NCBI RefSeq assembly: GCF_025371035.1
Contig: NZ_JANZXB010000002.1
Span: 248,001 to 312,000 of the forward strand
Length of the DNA stretch: 64,000 nucleotides
DNA from: Sphingomonas sp. LC-1
GTDB taxonomy: Bacteria > Pseudomonadota > Alphaproteobacteria > Sphingomonadales > Sphingomonadaceae
Direction: 5' to 3'
Notes under the pieces: model-generated
What the model was told of the DNA's origin: nothing
Databases searched by the model: none
The model's input: the letters and a program-made list of their open reading frames with translations, nothing else
Program-made: the position numbers and the translations under genes
Part shown: piece by piece, positions 16,960 through 26,948 of the stretch
How positions within the stretch are numbered: position 1 is the first letter of the stretch
How the letters are laid out: every line of letters starts with the position of its first letter

Positions 16960-18579
16960 ATGGCCGTTTCGCTCCCCACCGCTCCCTCCGTCGATCAGGT
17001 GCCGGTTCGCCGCGCGCTGTTGTCGGTGTCCGACAAGACCGGCGTCATCGACCTGGCGCGTGCGCTGGCCGAACGCGGAGTCGATCTGGTCTCGACCGGC
17101 GGCACGGCCAAGGCGATCCGCGATGCGGGCCTGCCGGTACGCGACATTTCCGAGGTTACCAACTTCCCGGAGATGATGGACGGCCGGGTCAAGACGCTGC
17201 ACCCGATGGTCCATGGTGGCCTGCTTGCGGTGCGCGACGATCCCGCGCATGCCGCCGCGATGACCGAGCATGGCATCGGTGCGATCGACCTGGTGGTCGT
17301 GAACCTCTACCCCTTTCAGCAGACGGTCGCAAAGGGCGCCGAACGCCCCGAAATCATCGAGAATATCGACATTGGCGGTCCGTCCATGGTTCGTTCGGCC
17401 GCCAAGAATCACGGTTACGTGTCGATCCTGACCGACCCGAACGATTATGCCGACTTCCTCGCCGAACTCGCGGCGAATGACGGCGCCTCGACGCTGAAGA
17501 CCCGCCAGCGTCTCGCCGCCAAGGCCTTTGCCGCCACCGCCGCCTATGACTCGGCGATCGCCCAGTGGTTCGCCTTCGCCGATCAGGGCGAGGCGTTCCC
17601 GGCGACCCTGCCGCTCGCCTTTACCAAGCATCCCGAAACCCTGCGCTACGGCGAGAACCCGCATCAGGTCGCGGCGCTCTATCTGCCGCAGCGGGGTGGG
17701 CAGGGTATCGCGCAGGCCGAGCAGTTGCAGGGCAAGGCGCTGAGCTACAACAACCTCAATGACGCCGATGCCGCGCTGGAGCTGGTCAGCGAGTTCATCG
17801 ACGGCCCGCCGACCGTGGTGATCGTCAAGCACGCCAATCCGTGCGGCGTGGCGAGCGGCGAGACGCTGCTCGAGGCCTATCAGGCGGCCTTCGCCTGCGA
17901 CACGGTGTCGGCGTTCGGCGGCATCATCGCCTGCAACCGCCCGCTCGACGCCGAGACGGCGGAAGCCATCTCGGGCATCTTCACCGAGGTGGTGGTGGCA
18001 CCCGACGCGAGCGCGGAGGCCCGCGCGATCTTCGCCAAGAAGAAGAATCTCCGTCTGCTGCTGTCGGGCGAACTGCCCAATCCGTCGCGTGCCGGCCTGA
18101 TGCTGAAGTCGATCGCGGGCGGCCTGCTGGTCCAGAGCCGCGACAATGGTCGCCTGACCGACGACATGCTGAAGGTCGTCACCAAGCGCGCCCCGACCGA
18201 GCAGGAGCTGGCCGATTGCCGCTTTGCCTGGACGGTCGCCAAGCATGTGAAGTCGAACGCGATCGTCTATGCCAAGGGCGGTTCGACCGCGGGCGTGGGC
18301 GCGGGCCAGATGAACCGCCTGGAATCGGCGCGCATCGCTGCGTGGAAGGCCAAGGACGCCGCCGACAAGGCGGGCTGGGCCGAGCCGCGCACCATCGGTT
18401 CGGCGGTCGCGTCGGACGCGTTCTTCCCCTTCGCCGATGGCCTGCTCGCGGCGGTCGAGGCGGGCGCGACCGCGGTGATCCAGCCGGGCGGCTCGATCCG
18501 CGACGACGAGGTCATTGCGGCCGCGGACGAAGCCGGGCTGGCGATGGTGTTCACCGGCATGCGCCACTTCCGGCATTGA
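16960..18579 (+). CDS. purH: AICAR transformylase / IMP cyclohydrolase
   Basis: PurH performs the last two steps of IMP synthesis. The 539-residue protein has an N-terminal MGS-like cyclohydrolase domain ([44 protein letters not shown]) and a C-terminal transformylase domain with the catalytic [26 protein letters not shown] and [15 protein letters not shown] chose the ATG at 16960 because the domain begins soon after; the frame is open 30 codons upstream through repeat-derived sequence. The ribosome site is weak. A hairpin terminator follows. Confidence 0.95.
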   Translation: MAVSLPTAPSVDQVPVRRALLSVSDKTGVIDLARALAERGVDLVSTGGTAKAIRDAGLPVRDISEVTNFPEMMDGRVKTLHPMVHGGLLAVRDDPAHAAAMTEHGIGAIDLVVVNLYPFQQTVAKGAERPEIIENIDIGGPSMVRSAAKNHGYVSILTDPNDYADFLAELAANDGASTLKTRQRLAAKAFAATAAYDSAIAQWFAFADQGEAFPATLPLAFTKHPETLRYGENPHQVAALYLPQRGGQGIAQAEQLQGKALSYNNLNDADAALELVSEFIDGPPTVVIVKHANPCGVASGETLLEAYQAAFACDTVSAFGGIIACNRPLDAETAEAISGIFTEVVVAPDASAEARAIFAKKKNLRLLLSGELPNPSRAGLMLKSIAGGLLVQSRDNGRLTDDMLKVVTKRAPTEQELADCRFAWTVAKHVKSNAIVYAKGGSTAGVGAGQMNRLESARIAAWKAKDAADKAGWAEPRTIGSAVASDAFFPFADGLLAAVEAGATAVIQPGGSIRDDEVIAAADEAGLAMVFTGMRHFRH

Positions 18580-18589
18580 TGATTGGGGG

Positions 18590-18620
18590 GCCCCTCTCGA
18601 CGCATGCGGGAGGGGCTTTT
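18590..18620 (+). terminator. Terminator after purH
   Basis: GCCCCTC (18590-18596) pairs with GAGGGGC (18610-18616), followed by four T. The loop contains a GCATGC palindrome. It lies 10 bp after the purH stop. Confidence 0.65.
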
Positions 18621-18741
18621 CCGATCCGGCCTTGCGGGGGCGGAAAGATCATATCTAGCGTGGCCCATCGGCAACATTCGGGGAACGGGGTGATAACAGG
18701 GGCTGTTTAGCCTCTCTCTGTTCCGCTAAACCGCGCTGGTC

Positions 18742-21516
18742 ATGCCCCATCTCTATCTCGTCGACGGCTCCGGCTATATCTTCCGCGCCTATCACCGCCT
18801 GCCGCCGCTGACCAACAAGCATGGCGAGCCGGTGGGGGCGGTGTACGGCTATACCACCATGCTCTGGAAGCTGGTGGACGAGATCAACGCCGCCGACGGG
18901 CCGACCCATATGGCGGTGGTCCTCGACAAGTCGTCCAAGACCTTCCGCAACGAGATGTACGACCAGTATAAGGCGCACCGGCCCCCGCCCCCGCCCGATC
19001 TGGTCCCCCAATTCCCGATGATCCGCGACGCCACCCGCGCCTTCTCGCTGCCCTGCATCGAGGAAGCAGGGCTGGAGGCCGACGACCTGATCGCCTGCTA
19101 TGCCCGCGCCGCGATGGCCGAGGGGTGGCAGGTCACGATCGTATCGGGCGACAAGGACCTGATGCAGCTGGTCGAGGATGGCAGCCTCGACATGCTCGAC
19201 ACGATGAACAACCGGCGTCTGGGCGAATCTTACGTCCAGGAGAAGTTCGGCGTCGGCCCGAAGCAGTTGGGCGATGTGCTGGCGCTGATGGGCGACAGCG
19301 TCGACAACGTGCCGGGCGTGCCGGGCGTGGGTCCGAAGACCGCCTCCAAGCTGATCGTCGAGCATGGCGACCTCGAATCGGTGCTGGCCGCCGCGCCCGA
19401 GATGAAGAAGGGCAAGCTGCGCGACAACCTCATTGAACATGCCGAGAATGCGCGGCTGTCGAAGCGGCTGGTCACGCTGGAGTGCAATGCGCCGCTGCCG
19501 CAGCCGCTGGAGGAACTGGCGCTGCATCCGACCATCCCGGATGCGCCGCTGCGCGCGTTCCTGGAGCATCATGGCTTCCGCTCGCTGATCGCCAAGATGG
19601 GGCAGATCACCGAAGACGCCGCGCCCGCCCCCGCCGCCGGAGAGGCCGCGCCCGCCGCGCCGATGGACGATGACGAGCCCTGCAATCTCGACGGCTATAC
19701 CACGGTCCAGGACCTGGAGACGCTCGACCAATGGGTGGCGGACGCACGTCACCAGGGCTTTATCGCGATCGATACCGAGACCAGCTCGACCGACGCGACC
19801 CAGGCCGAACTGGTCGGGGTCAGCCTGTGCCTGGCGCCCAACAAGGCATGTTACATCCCGCTTGGCCATGGCGGCACCGACCTCCTTTCGGAAGTGCCGG
19901 TACAGATTCCGGTCGCCGAAGCGCTCGATCGGATCAAGGCGCTGTGCGAGGACCCGTCGGTCCTGAAGATCGGCCAGAACCTGAAATTCGACATGATCGT
20001 GCTGGGCGAGCGGGGCATTTCCGTCGCGCCGCATGACGACACGATCGTGCTGAGCTTTGACCTCGACGCCGGGCTGCACGGCCATGGCATGGACGAGCTG
20101 GCTGCGACCCATCTGTCGCACACCTGCCTGGCCTTCAAGGAAGTGGTCGGCACCGGCAAGAAGCAGCTCGGCTTCCACGAGGTCGATCTCAAGACCGCCA
20201 CCCGCTACGCCGCCGAGGATGCCGACGTCACGCTGCGGCTGTGGAAGCGGTTCAAGGCGCGACTCCCCATGGAGCAGGCGACGCGAGTCTATGAGATGGT
20301 CGACCGCCCGCTGGTGCCGGTGATCGCGGGCATGGAGCGGCGCGGGATCAAGGTCGATCGCGAACGCCTGTCGCAGCTTTCGACCGAGTTCGCCGGACAG
20401 ATTGCGGGCCTTGAGGGGGAGATCCACGCCATGGCGGGCACCCCCTTCACCATCGGCAGCCCCAAGCAGCTGGGCGAGATCCTGTTCGACCGGCTCGGCC
20501 TGAAGGGCGGGCGCAAGGGCAAGTCGGGCGTCTATTCGACCGACGTGACCGAACTCGAACGCTTGGCCCGCGACGGCGGCGAGGCGGCGGAGATCGTGCG
20601 CAAGATCCTGGAATGGCGCCAGCTGTCCAAGCTGAAGAGCACCTATACCGATGCGCTCCAGGCGCAGATCAACCCGAAGACCGGCCGCGTCCACACTAGC
20701 TACAGCCTGACCGGCGCGCAGACCGGGCGGCTGTCCTCGACCGAGCCCAACCTTCAGAACATCCCGATCCGCACCGAGGTCGGGCGACAGCTGCGCGAGG
20801 CGTTCATCGCCGAGGACGGCCATGTCCTGATCGCCGCCGACTATTCGCAGATCGAATTGCGCCTCGCCGCGCATATGGCCGACGTGCCCGCCTTGCGTGA
20901 TGCCTTTGCGAACGGCGACGACATCCACAGCCTGACCGCCAAGGAATTGTTCGGCGAGGTCAATCGCGACACGCGCGGGCGGGCCAAGACGATCAACTTC
21001 GCCATCCTCTACGGCATTTCGCGCTGGGGGCTGGCGGGCCGCCTCGACGTGTCGGCGGACGAGGCGCAGGCGATGATCGACCGCTATTTCGAGCGTTTCC
21101 CCGGCATCAACCGCTATATCGCCGAGACGCTGTCGAGCGTGCGCGAGAAGGGCTTCACGAGCACGCTGTTCGGCCGCAAGACCCATTTCCCGCGCATCGC
21201 CTCACGCAATCAGGGCGAGCGGCAGGGGGCGGAACGCGCCGCGATCAACGCCCCGATCCAGGGCACCAGTGCCGACATCATCAAGCGCGCCATGGTCCGC
21301 ATGGAACCCGCGCTCGCCGCGGCTGGCCTCGGCCATGTGCGGATGCTGCTCCAGGTGCATGACGAACTGGTGTTCGAAGCGCCCGAGGCGGATGCCGAAG
21401 CCGCCGGCGCCGTGATCCGCGAAGTGATGGCGGGCGCGGCCGAACCGGCCGTCACGCTGTCGGTGCCGCTGGGCGTCGAGATCGGGTTCGGCAAAAGCTG
21501 GGGCGCGGCGCATTGA
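18742..21516 (+). CDS. polA: DNA polymerase I
   Basis: A full-length 924-residue Pol I for Okazaki fragment processing and repair. The 5'-3' exonuclease/FEN domain covers about 1-290 (YLVDGSGYIFRAYH, EADDLIACYA, SGDKDLMQL, GVPGVGPKTASKL). The 3'-5' proofreading domain keeps its first acidic motif, IAIDTETSSTD near residue 344, so it is probably active, unlike in Thermus or Bacillus. The polymerase domain has SSTEPNLQNIPIRTEVGR, ADYSQIELRLAAH near 700, RAKTINFAILYGIS and VHDELVFEAP near 872. Monocistronic start; a flippase gene follows 37 bp later. Confidence 0.97.
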   Translation: MPHLYLVDGSGYIFRAYHRLPPLTNKHGEPVGAVYGYTTMLWKLVDEINAADGPTHMAVVLDKSSKTFRNEMYDQYKAHRPPPPPDLVPQFPMIRDATRAFSLPCIEEAGLEADDLIACYARAAMAEGWQVTIVSGDKDLMQLVEDGSLDMLDTMNNRRLGESYVQEKFGVGPKQLGDVLALMGDSVDNVPGVPGVGPKTASKLIVEHGDLESVLAAAPEMKKGKLRDNLIEHAENARLSKRLVTLECNAPLPQPLEELALHPTIPDAPLRAFLEHHGFRSLIAKMGQITEDAAPAPAAGEAAPAAPMDDDEPCNLDGYTTVQDLETLDQWVADARHQGFIAIDTETSSTDATQAELVGVSLCLAPNKACYIPLGHGGTDLLSEVPVQIPVAEALDRIKALCEDPSVLKIGQNLKFDMIVLGERGISVAPHDDTIVLSFDLDAGLHGHGMDELAATHLSHTCLAFKEVVGTGKKQLGFHEVDLKTATRYAAEDADVTLRLWKRFKARLPMEQATRVYEMVDRPLVPVIAGMERRGIKVDRERLSQLSTEFAGQIAGLEGEIHAMAGTPFTIGSPKQLGEILFDRLGLKGGRKGKSGVYSTDVTELERLARDGGEAAEIVRKILEWRQLSKLKSTYTDALQAQINPKTGRVHTSYSLTGAQTGRLSSTEPNLQNIPIRTEVGRQLREAFIAEDGHVLIAADYSQIELRLAAHMADVPALRDAFANGDDIHSLTAKELFGEVNRDTRGRAKTINFAILYGISRWGLAGRLDVSADEAQAMIDRYFERFPGINRYIAETLSSVREKGFTSTLFGRKTHFPRIASRNQGERQGAERAAINAPIQGTSADIIKRAMVRMEPALAAAGLGHVRMLLQVHDELVFEAPEADAEAAGAVIREVMAGAAEPAVTLSVPLGVEIGFGKSWGAAH

Positions 21517-21553
21517 CCGTCGCGTCCCGCCTTTTCCAGCCGCTCTGCCGCTG

Positions 21554-23068
21554 ATGGCCGAAACCAAGGACATTGATGCGCTCGCCAAAGGCGGGCGGAC
21601 CAATATCGCAGGGTTCATCCTGCGACTGGCGGCGCGCATCCCCTTCCTGTTCATCGCCGGGCGGATCTATGGTCCGGATCTGGTCGGGCGCTTCGCCATT
21701 GCGGTGGTCGTCGTCGAACTGGCGGCGCTGATCGCGACGCTGGGTCTCAAGCGTGGGCTGGCGCAGGCGCTGTCCTCAACCGATCGGCCCCATGTCCATG
21801 TCGTGTGGGACGCGATGGCGCTGGCCTTCCTGGCCTCGGTTGTGGCCAGCGGTCTATTATGGTCGTTTCCTGAGCTACTCTATCCCAACAGCGCCATCAC
21901 CGGGCTGGACCGATGGCTGCCCTGCATCATCGTCGCCATCGCCTGGTCGGATGTCAGCCTCGCCGCGCTCGCCTATCGCCTGAACGTCAAGGCGACCGTT
22001 ACCGCGCGCGCGGTGGTCGAGCCTTGGACCATCTCGATCGCCGCCTGGGTCTTTTCCTTCTTCACGATCCGCGACGGCTTGGTGCTGTCCTATGTGGCGT
22101 CGATGACAGCGGCGCTGATCGCCAGCCTGGTGCCGTTCCTGCGCAGCTATGGCCTGCCCCATGGCTGGAGCCCCCGGCTCGCCGCCGTGTTCGCGCTCGC
22201 CCGCGCCAATGCGCCGCTGGCGGGGGCGGACGCACTGGAATGGGGCACGCGCAATGTCGACCGCTTCATCCTGGGCGTGATGTTCGAACCCCGCATCGTC
22301 GGCATCTATTATATGGCGCAGCAGGTCGCCTCGCTGCCGCAGAAGCTGAAGACCAGTTTCGACCCGATCCTGGGCCCGGTCATCACCCAGAGCCTGGCCA
22401 ATGGCGATATGGGCGCGATCGCGCGGCAGGTGCGACAGGTCGCCTTCTGGATCATGGCGGCGCAGGGGTGCCTGGCGCTGATGGGATCGATTCCGGGCGA
22501 AGGCGTGATGGGCGTGGTCGGCCCGCAATTCGTGTCGGGCACCGCCGCGCTGGCCTTCCTGCTGTTCGCCGAGGTGCTGGCCTCGACCGGTGCGGTGTGC
22601 GAATCGGCGCTGGTCTATACCGCACGCCACCGCAACCTGATGATCTCGATCGCGATGCTGGGGGTGCAGATCGGCTTGAGCTTCGCGCTGATCCTGGGGA
22701 TGCGTGCCCTGGGCTGGCCGGAAACCTGGGCCGCGGCGGGTCCGGCAGTGGCGCTGGCGGCCAGCGTGACCATGACATCGGTGATCAAGGCGCGCGTCCT
22801 GTCAGGCATGCTGAAGGCCCCGGTCTCCCCGTTTCGCTGGCCGCTTGTCTGGGCGGCGGCGGCGGCGACGGCGGTGGGGGCCATCTTCACGCTGTTGCCG
22901 CAGCGGCTGGAATGGGCGGAACTGCTGTTCGGCGAGCCCGCGATCGCGGCGACCTATCTGTTCATACTCTGGCGCTGGGCGTTCGGCCCGGCGGACCGTG
23001 CGCTGTTCGGCAAGGCCCCCAGCGCGGACGAGGCCACATTACCCCATTCGGGCGGAATCACGCGGTAA
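21554..23068 (+). CDS. Polysaccharide/lipopolysaccharide flippase-like membrane protein
   Basis: A 504-residue polytopic protein of the MOP superfamily (Wzx/oligosaccharide flippase type). About 12-14 membrane segments can be read. The N-terminus carries NIAGFILRLAARIPFLFIAGRIYGPDLVGRF-type motifs, and the centre has EWGTRNVDRFILGVMFEPRIVGIYYMA, typical of flippases that leave with lipid-linked sugar chains. The exact substrate is unknown and no glycosyltransferase cluster surrounds it. It lies 37 bp after polA and may be cotranscribed. It converges with the beta-lactamase-like gene. Confidence 0.83.
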   Translation: MAETKDIDALAKGGRTNIAGFILRLAARIPFLFIAGRIYGPDLVGRFAIAVVVVELAALIATLGLKRGLAQALSSTDRPHVHVVWDAMALAFLASVVASGLLWSFPELLYPNSAITGLDRWLPCIIVAIAWSDVSLAALAYRLNVKATVTARAVVEPWTISIAAWVFSFFTIRDGLVLSYVASMTAALIASLVPFLRSYGLPHGWSPRLAAVFALARANAPLAGADALEWGTRNVDRFILGVMFEPRIVGIYYMAQQVASLPQKLKTSFDPILGPVITQSLANGDMGAIARQVRQVAFWIMAAQGCLALMGSIPGEGVMGVVGPQFVSGTAALAFLLFAEVLASTGAVCESALVYTARHRNLMISIAMLGVQIGLSFALILGMRALGWPETWAAAGPAVALAASVTMTSVIKARVLSGMLKAPVSPFRWPLVWAAAAATAVGAIFTLLPQRLEWAELLFGEPAIAATYLFILWRWAFGPADRALFGKAPSADEATLPHSGGITR

Positions 23069-23125
23069 GGTCGTCCTCCCCCTCGACGGCAGCAGGATCG
23101 CGGCCTTGAGGGGTAGGGACAGGGC

Positions 23126-24259
23126 TCAGTTCGCGACGGCGACCGGCCCGCGTGGGGGACCCGCGTAGCTGGCGACGGCGGCGGCAACATTCTGGATCAG
23201 CAACTGGCGCTGACGAATATCCTCGGTCGTGTCGCCGATCATCACCGCGATGGCGAAGCGGCGGCCATCGGGGGCGGTCAGCAGGCCGACATCGTTGAAG
23301 CCCGCATTGCGACGACCCAGATCCTGGCCGGTGCCGGTCTTGTGCGCGATCTTCCACCCGGACGGCACGGCGGCGCGCAGCCGGGCATGGCCGGTGCGCG
23401 AGGCTTCCATCGTGTCGAGCAGGATGCGGGTCGAGGTTTCGGACAGCAACTCACCCCGCGCCAGCCGGGCCAGCGCGTCGGCGATCGCGATCGGGGCGGC
23501 GCCATCGGGCGGATCGCCGACATAGGCGTCGAGCGCGGCGGTCCGTGCCGCCGGATCGAGCCGGTTGCGCGCCGCCTGGAATGCCCCCGCCATCGCGAAG
23601 GCGGGTTGCCAGGTCAGCCCGGCGGTCTTCGCCTGGAGCAGCCGCTCACCCGGACCGAAGCGGATGTCGCCCAGCCGCTTGTTGGCGATCATCGTGCGTA
23701 CTGCCTGCGGTCCGCCGACAAAGGTCAGCAGCCGGTCGTTGGCGGTATTGTCGCTCTGCGTCAGCGCGCGGGTCAGGAGTTCGCCGACCGTGGTGTGATA
23801 GCCGTCGCCCTTGACCAGCATCGCGATCGGCTGGTGAAACAGGGTCAGGTCCTCGTGGCGGACCACCACCGGTTCGTCCAGCCGCGCGCGGCCCTGGTCG
23901 CGAAGGTCGAGCAGGGTGATCGCGACCCACAGCTTCGATACCGATTGCTGCGGCAGGCGCTGACGGCCGCCGACCTCGACCGTCCAGCCGTCATCGACCG
24001 CGCGGATGGCGATGCCCTTCTTGCCCGAGAAACCGGCGGACAGCCGGTCGATCGTGCTGACCAGCCCGCTGGGCGCGGCGGGCGCGCGGCTGGGGCGGGG
24101 CGGGGGGAGCGGCATCGACACCGAAACTTGGGGATCGGGCACGCTGGGAGCATGGGACGTCGCACCGGGGCGTGAATCCGCCCCACAGCCTGCGAGCCCC
24201 AAGAGAAGAAATCCGGCAGGCCATGAACGCAGCCTGCCGCTCAATACTCGCTTCGCCAC
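23126..24259 (-). CDS. Class A beta-lactamase-like serine hydrolase, lipoprotein
   Basis: A 377-residue secreted enzyme with the serine beta-lactamase/DD-peptidase fold. Motifs present: SVSK near residue 105 (catalytic Ser), SDN near 170 and KTG near 306. A signal ending FLLLGLAGC marks it as a lipoprotein, followed by a proline-rich linker. The omega-loop region does not show the E-x-x-L-N deacylation motif of true class A enzymes and is longer than in TEM, so it may be a peptidase or a weak lactamase. I chose the GTG at 24259, preceded by GGGG, because it places the signal peptide at the N-terminus; the open frame extends 37 more codons. Confidence 0.82.
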   Translation of the reverse strand: MAKRVLSGRLRSWPAGFLLLGLAGCGADSRPGATSHAPSVPDPQVSVSMPLPPPRPSRAPAAPSGLVSTIDRLSAGFSGKKGIAIRAVDDGWTVEVGGRQRLPQQSVSKLWVAITLLDLRDQGRARLDEPVVVRHEDLTLFHQPIAMLVKGDGYHTTVGELLTRALTQSDNTANDRLLTFVGGPQAVRTMIANKRLGDIRFGPGERLLQAKTAGLTWQPAFAMAGAFQAARNRLDPAARTAALDAYVGDPPDGAAPIAIADALARLARGELLSETSTRILLDTMEASRTGHARLRAAVPSGWKIAHKTGTGQDLGRRNAGFNDVGLLTAPDGRRFAIAVMIGDTTEDIRQRQLLIQNVAAAVASYAGPPRGPVAVAN

Positions 24260-24376
24260 CGCAATACCCCGCAACACAGGGGTATCCTTACGTCTTGACC
24301 GGGTGGGGGAAATCCCCCCGCACGGGGCTTGCGACGAAAGGTCGCTCCTGCACGACAAGACGCGAAACATTCTGAA

Positions 24377-24494
24377 TTCCTCCCCTACAAGGGGAGGTGG
24401 CGCGCGAAGCGCGTCGGAGGGGTGTCCCCGCTATCGAGGAGGGCGACACCCTCCGTCAGGCTTGCGCCTGCCACCTCCCCTTGTAGGGGAGGAA
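24377..24494. repeat. Family A dispersed palindromic repeat, copy 4
   Basis: Arms TTCCTCCCCTACAAGGGG and CCCCTTGTAGGGGAGGAA frame the element. The left inner module is GCGCGAAGCGCGTCGGAGG while the right is CCGTCAGGCTTGCGCCTG, so the two halves carry different inner hairpins. It lies between nadB and the beta-lactamase-like gene, both on the minus strand. Confidence 0.8.
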
Positions 24495-24506
24495 TCAAGG
24501 CTTGCT

Positions 24507-26084
24507 TCACGGAATCAGGATCGTGTCCACCGCCTCCGCCTGCATCTCGGGATAGTCCAGCGTGTAATGCAGCCCGCGGCTTTCCTTGCGGTGGAGCGCA
24601 CAGCGCACGATCAACTCGGCGGTCTGGAGCAAGTTGCGCAGCTCGATCAGGTCGGGCGTGACGCGGAAATGGCCGTAATAGTCGTTGATCTCGTCGGTCA
24701 GCATGCGGATGCGGTGCTGCGCGCGCTCCAGCCGCTTGGTGGTGCGGACGATGCCGACATAATTCCACATGAAGCGGCGGATTTCGGTCCAGTTCTGCTT
24801 GATGACCACCTCTTCGTCCGAATCGGTGACTCGGCTTTCATCCCAGGGGCGGATGGCGGGGGCGGGGGGCAGATCGTCCCAATGCGCCGCGATATGGTTC
24901 GCACACGCCTCGCCATAGACGAAGCATTCGAGGAGCGAATTGGAGGCCAGCCGGTTGGCGCCGTGCAGCCCCGACTGCGTCACCTCGCCCGCCGCATAGA
25001 GGCCGGGCAGGTCGGTGCGCCCGTCGCGGTCCACGATCACGCCGCCACAGGTATAATGCTGCGCGGGCACGACCGGGATCGGCTGGACCGTCATATCGAT
25101 TCCCAGCGACAGCAGCTTTTCGTGGATATTGGGGAAATGCTCGCGGACGAAGGCGGGCGACTGGTGGCTGATGTCGAGATGGACATAGTCCAGGCCCAGC
25201 CGCTTGATCTCATGGTCGATCGCACGCGCTACGATGTCGCGGGGGGCGAGTTCGGCGCGCGGGTCGAGATCGGGCATGAAGCGGTGCCCGGTCTCGGGAA
25301 TCTTCAGATGCCCGCCCTCGCCGCGAACCGCCTCGGTAATCAGGAAATTCTTGACCTGGGTGTTGTAGAGGCAGGTCGGGTGGAACTGCATGAATTCCAT
25401 GTTCGACACGCGCGCGCCCGCGCGCCACGCCATCGCGATGCCGTCGCCGGTCGCCCCCTTGGGTGCAGTGGAGAATTGATAGGTGCGGCCGGCACCCCCG
25501 GTCGCCAGGATCGTCGCTCGCGCCTTGTGCACCACGACGCGGCCCGTCCGCCGGTCGACCGCATAGATGCCCCAGACATGGCCCGCCCCCGAATAGCGCA
25601 TCTCGTGGCGGCTGGTCGCCAGGTCGATCGCGACCTGATCGGGGACCATGGTGATGTTGGGATGCGCGTCCGCGGCCTTCAACAGCGCGTCGAGCACCGC
25701 CCAGCCGGTCGCATCCGCCACATGGACGATGCGCCGGTGCGAATGCCCGCCCTCGCGCGTCAGGTGGAGCATATTGCCCTCGGTCGCGAAGGGGACTCCC
25801 ACTTTCTGGAGGCGCTCGATCGCGGCGGGGGCGTTCTCGACCACGAATTCGACGGTGGCGCGGTCGTTCAGACCCGCGCCCGCGACCATCGTATCCTCGA
25901 TATGGCTGTCGAAGGTGTCGCCGGGTTCGAGGACGGCGGCGATGCCCCCCTGCGCCCAGGCGGTCGAGCCCTCGTTCAGCTTGCCCTTGGCCAGCACCGT
26001 CACCTTGAACCGGTCCGCCAGATTGAGCGCGGCGGTCAGCCCGGCCGCGCCCGATCCGACGATCAGAATATCGGAATCGGTCAT
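24507..26084 (-). CDS. nadB: L-aspartate oxidase
   Basis: NadB oxidises L-aspartate to iminoaspartate, the first step of de novo NAD synthesis, using FAD. The 525-residue protein has the dinucleotide motif ILIVGSGAAGLTAAL at the N-terminus, the family hallmark NEGSTAWAQGGIAAV, GGHSHRRIVH, LATGGAGRTYQFST, the catalytic-domain segment QFHPTCLY and the GEVTQSGLHGANRLASNSLLE signature, then a helical C-terminal domain. The stop lies 12 bp from a family A repeat. nadA and nadC are not nearby. It is divergent from the TonB-like gene. Confidence 0.95.
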   Translation of the reverse strand: MTDSDILIVGSGAAGLTAALNLADRFKVTVLAKGKLNEGSTAWAQGGIAAVLEPGDTFDSHIEDTMVAGAGLNDRATVEFVVENAPAAIERLQKVGVPFATEGNMLHLTREGGHSHRRIVHVADATGWAVLDALLKAADAHPNITMVPDQVAIDLATSRHEMRYSGAGHVWGIYAVDRRTGRVVVHKARATILATGGAGRTYQFSTAPKGATGDGIAMAWRAGARVSNMEFMQFHPTCLYNTQVKNFLITEAVRGEGGHLKIPETGHRFMPDLDPRAELAPRDIVARAIDHEIKRLGLDYVHLDISHQSPAFVREHFPNIHEKLLSLGIDMTVQPIPVVPAQHYTCGGVIVDRDGRTDLPGLYAAGEVTQSGLHGANRLASNSLLECFVYGEACANHIAAHWDDLPPAPAIRPWDESRVTDSDEEVVIKQNWTEIRRFMWNYVGIVRTTKRLERAQHRIRMLTDEINDYYGHFRVTPDLIELRNLLQTAELIVRCALHRKESRGLHYTLDYPEMQAEAVDTILIP

Positions 26085-26197
26085 GCGCGGGCTCCTTGGG
26101 GCGCTGGGGTCATGGCGTACCCTCTGGCACGGACGAGAGGGTTGGGACAGGGGGTAAGCGCTTGTCTTGCGGGAAGGGGCTTCCCACCTCCTGCGCT

Positions 26198-26944
26198 ATG
26201 ACGCTGGCCCGGCCCGATTGGCGCGACCGTCTGCGCGCCGCGATTCCCACGGGGCTGATCGTGGGCGGCATGGGCTATGCGCTCATTCTGGGGCTGGGCT
26301 TCGCGCCGAGCCTCCCGGCCCCGTCGCAAGCGCTCGACAGCTTCGACGTGGTGCCTCCGGCTCCGCCGCCACCGCCCCGGACTCAGCCCAAAAAGGTCGA
26401 AACCCACCGCCCGCGCGGCGCGGCGGCGCCGCCCAATATCCGGTCGCAGGCGACCCAAGTGGTGGCGCCCCCGCCGATCGTGGTGTTGCCGCCCGTTTCG
26501 CCCGTCATCGTCGCGCCGGTTGCGGGGACGGGGGCGGATGCCAGCCAGGGCGCGTCCGACAAGCCCGGTCCGGGCACCGGTGCGGGCGGGATCGGCAACG
26601 GCACGGGCAGCGGCGGGTCGGGCGACGGCGACGGTTATGGGGAGGAAACCCCGCCCCGGCGGATCAAGGGGCGAATCAAGGACTCGGACTATCCTGAGGC
26701 CGCCGCCGATGCGGGCGCGAGCGGGACGGTGCAGGTCCGCTATTTCGTCAATGTCGATGGTCGGGTCAGCGGCTGTGTGGTGACTCAGAGCAGCGGCAAC
26801 GCCGCGCTCGACGAGACGACGTGCCAGCTGATCGAGCAGCGATACCGCTATGATCCGTCGCGTGATGCCGATGGCCGGCCGGTGCGCTCGATCATCGTGG
26901 TCAATCAGGACTGGGTGTTGGAGCGGGTGCGGGACGAGCGGTGA
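26198..26944 (+). CDS. TonB-family energy transducer
   Basis: A 248-residue envelope protein with one N-terminal membrane anchor (LIVGGMGYALILGLGFAPSL), a proline-rich stretch (VVPPAPPPPPRTQPKKVE), a long Gly-rich linker (about 115-160) and a C-terminal TonB fold of about 80 residues (IKDSDYPEAAADAGASGTVQ, FVNVDGRVSGCVVTQSSGN, LIEQRYRYDPSRDADGRPV). TonB proteins couple the ExbBD proton channel to outer-membrane receptors. No exbB/exbD or receptor gene is adjacent, so the partner is unknown. The start at 26198 is set by the membrane anchor; the ribosome site is poor. Confidence 0.85.
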   Translation: MTLARPDWRDRLRAAIPTGLIVGGMGYALILGLGFAPSLPAPSQALDSFDVVPPAPPPPPRTQPKKVETHRPRGAAAPPNIRSQATQVVAPPPIVVLPPVSPVIVAPVAGTGADASQGASDKPGPGTGAGGIGNGTGSGGSGDGDGYGEETPPRRIKGRIKDSDYPEAAADAGASGTVQVRYFVNVDGRVSGCVVTQSSGNAALDETTCQLIEQRYRYDPSRDADGRPVRSIIVVNQDWVLERVRDER

Positions 26945-26948
26945 GGGC

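Noticed and set aside
18655-21186. 843-codon open frame antisense to polA
   Set aside because: Same cause: it mirrors polA codons, and the Gly/Arg/His-rich product resembles no family.
24006-26201. 731-codon + strand open frame across the beta-lactamase-like gene and nadB
   Set aside because: It spans two real minus-strand genes and a family A repeat. No motif, and it contradicts clear domain content on the other strand.
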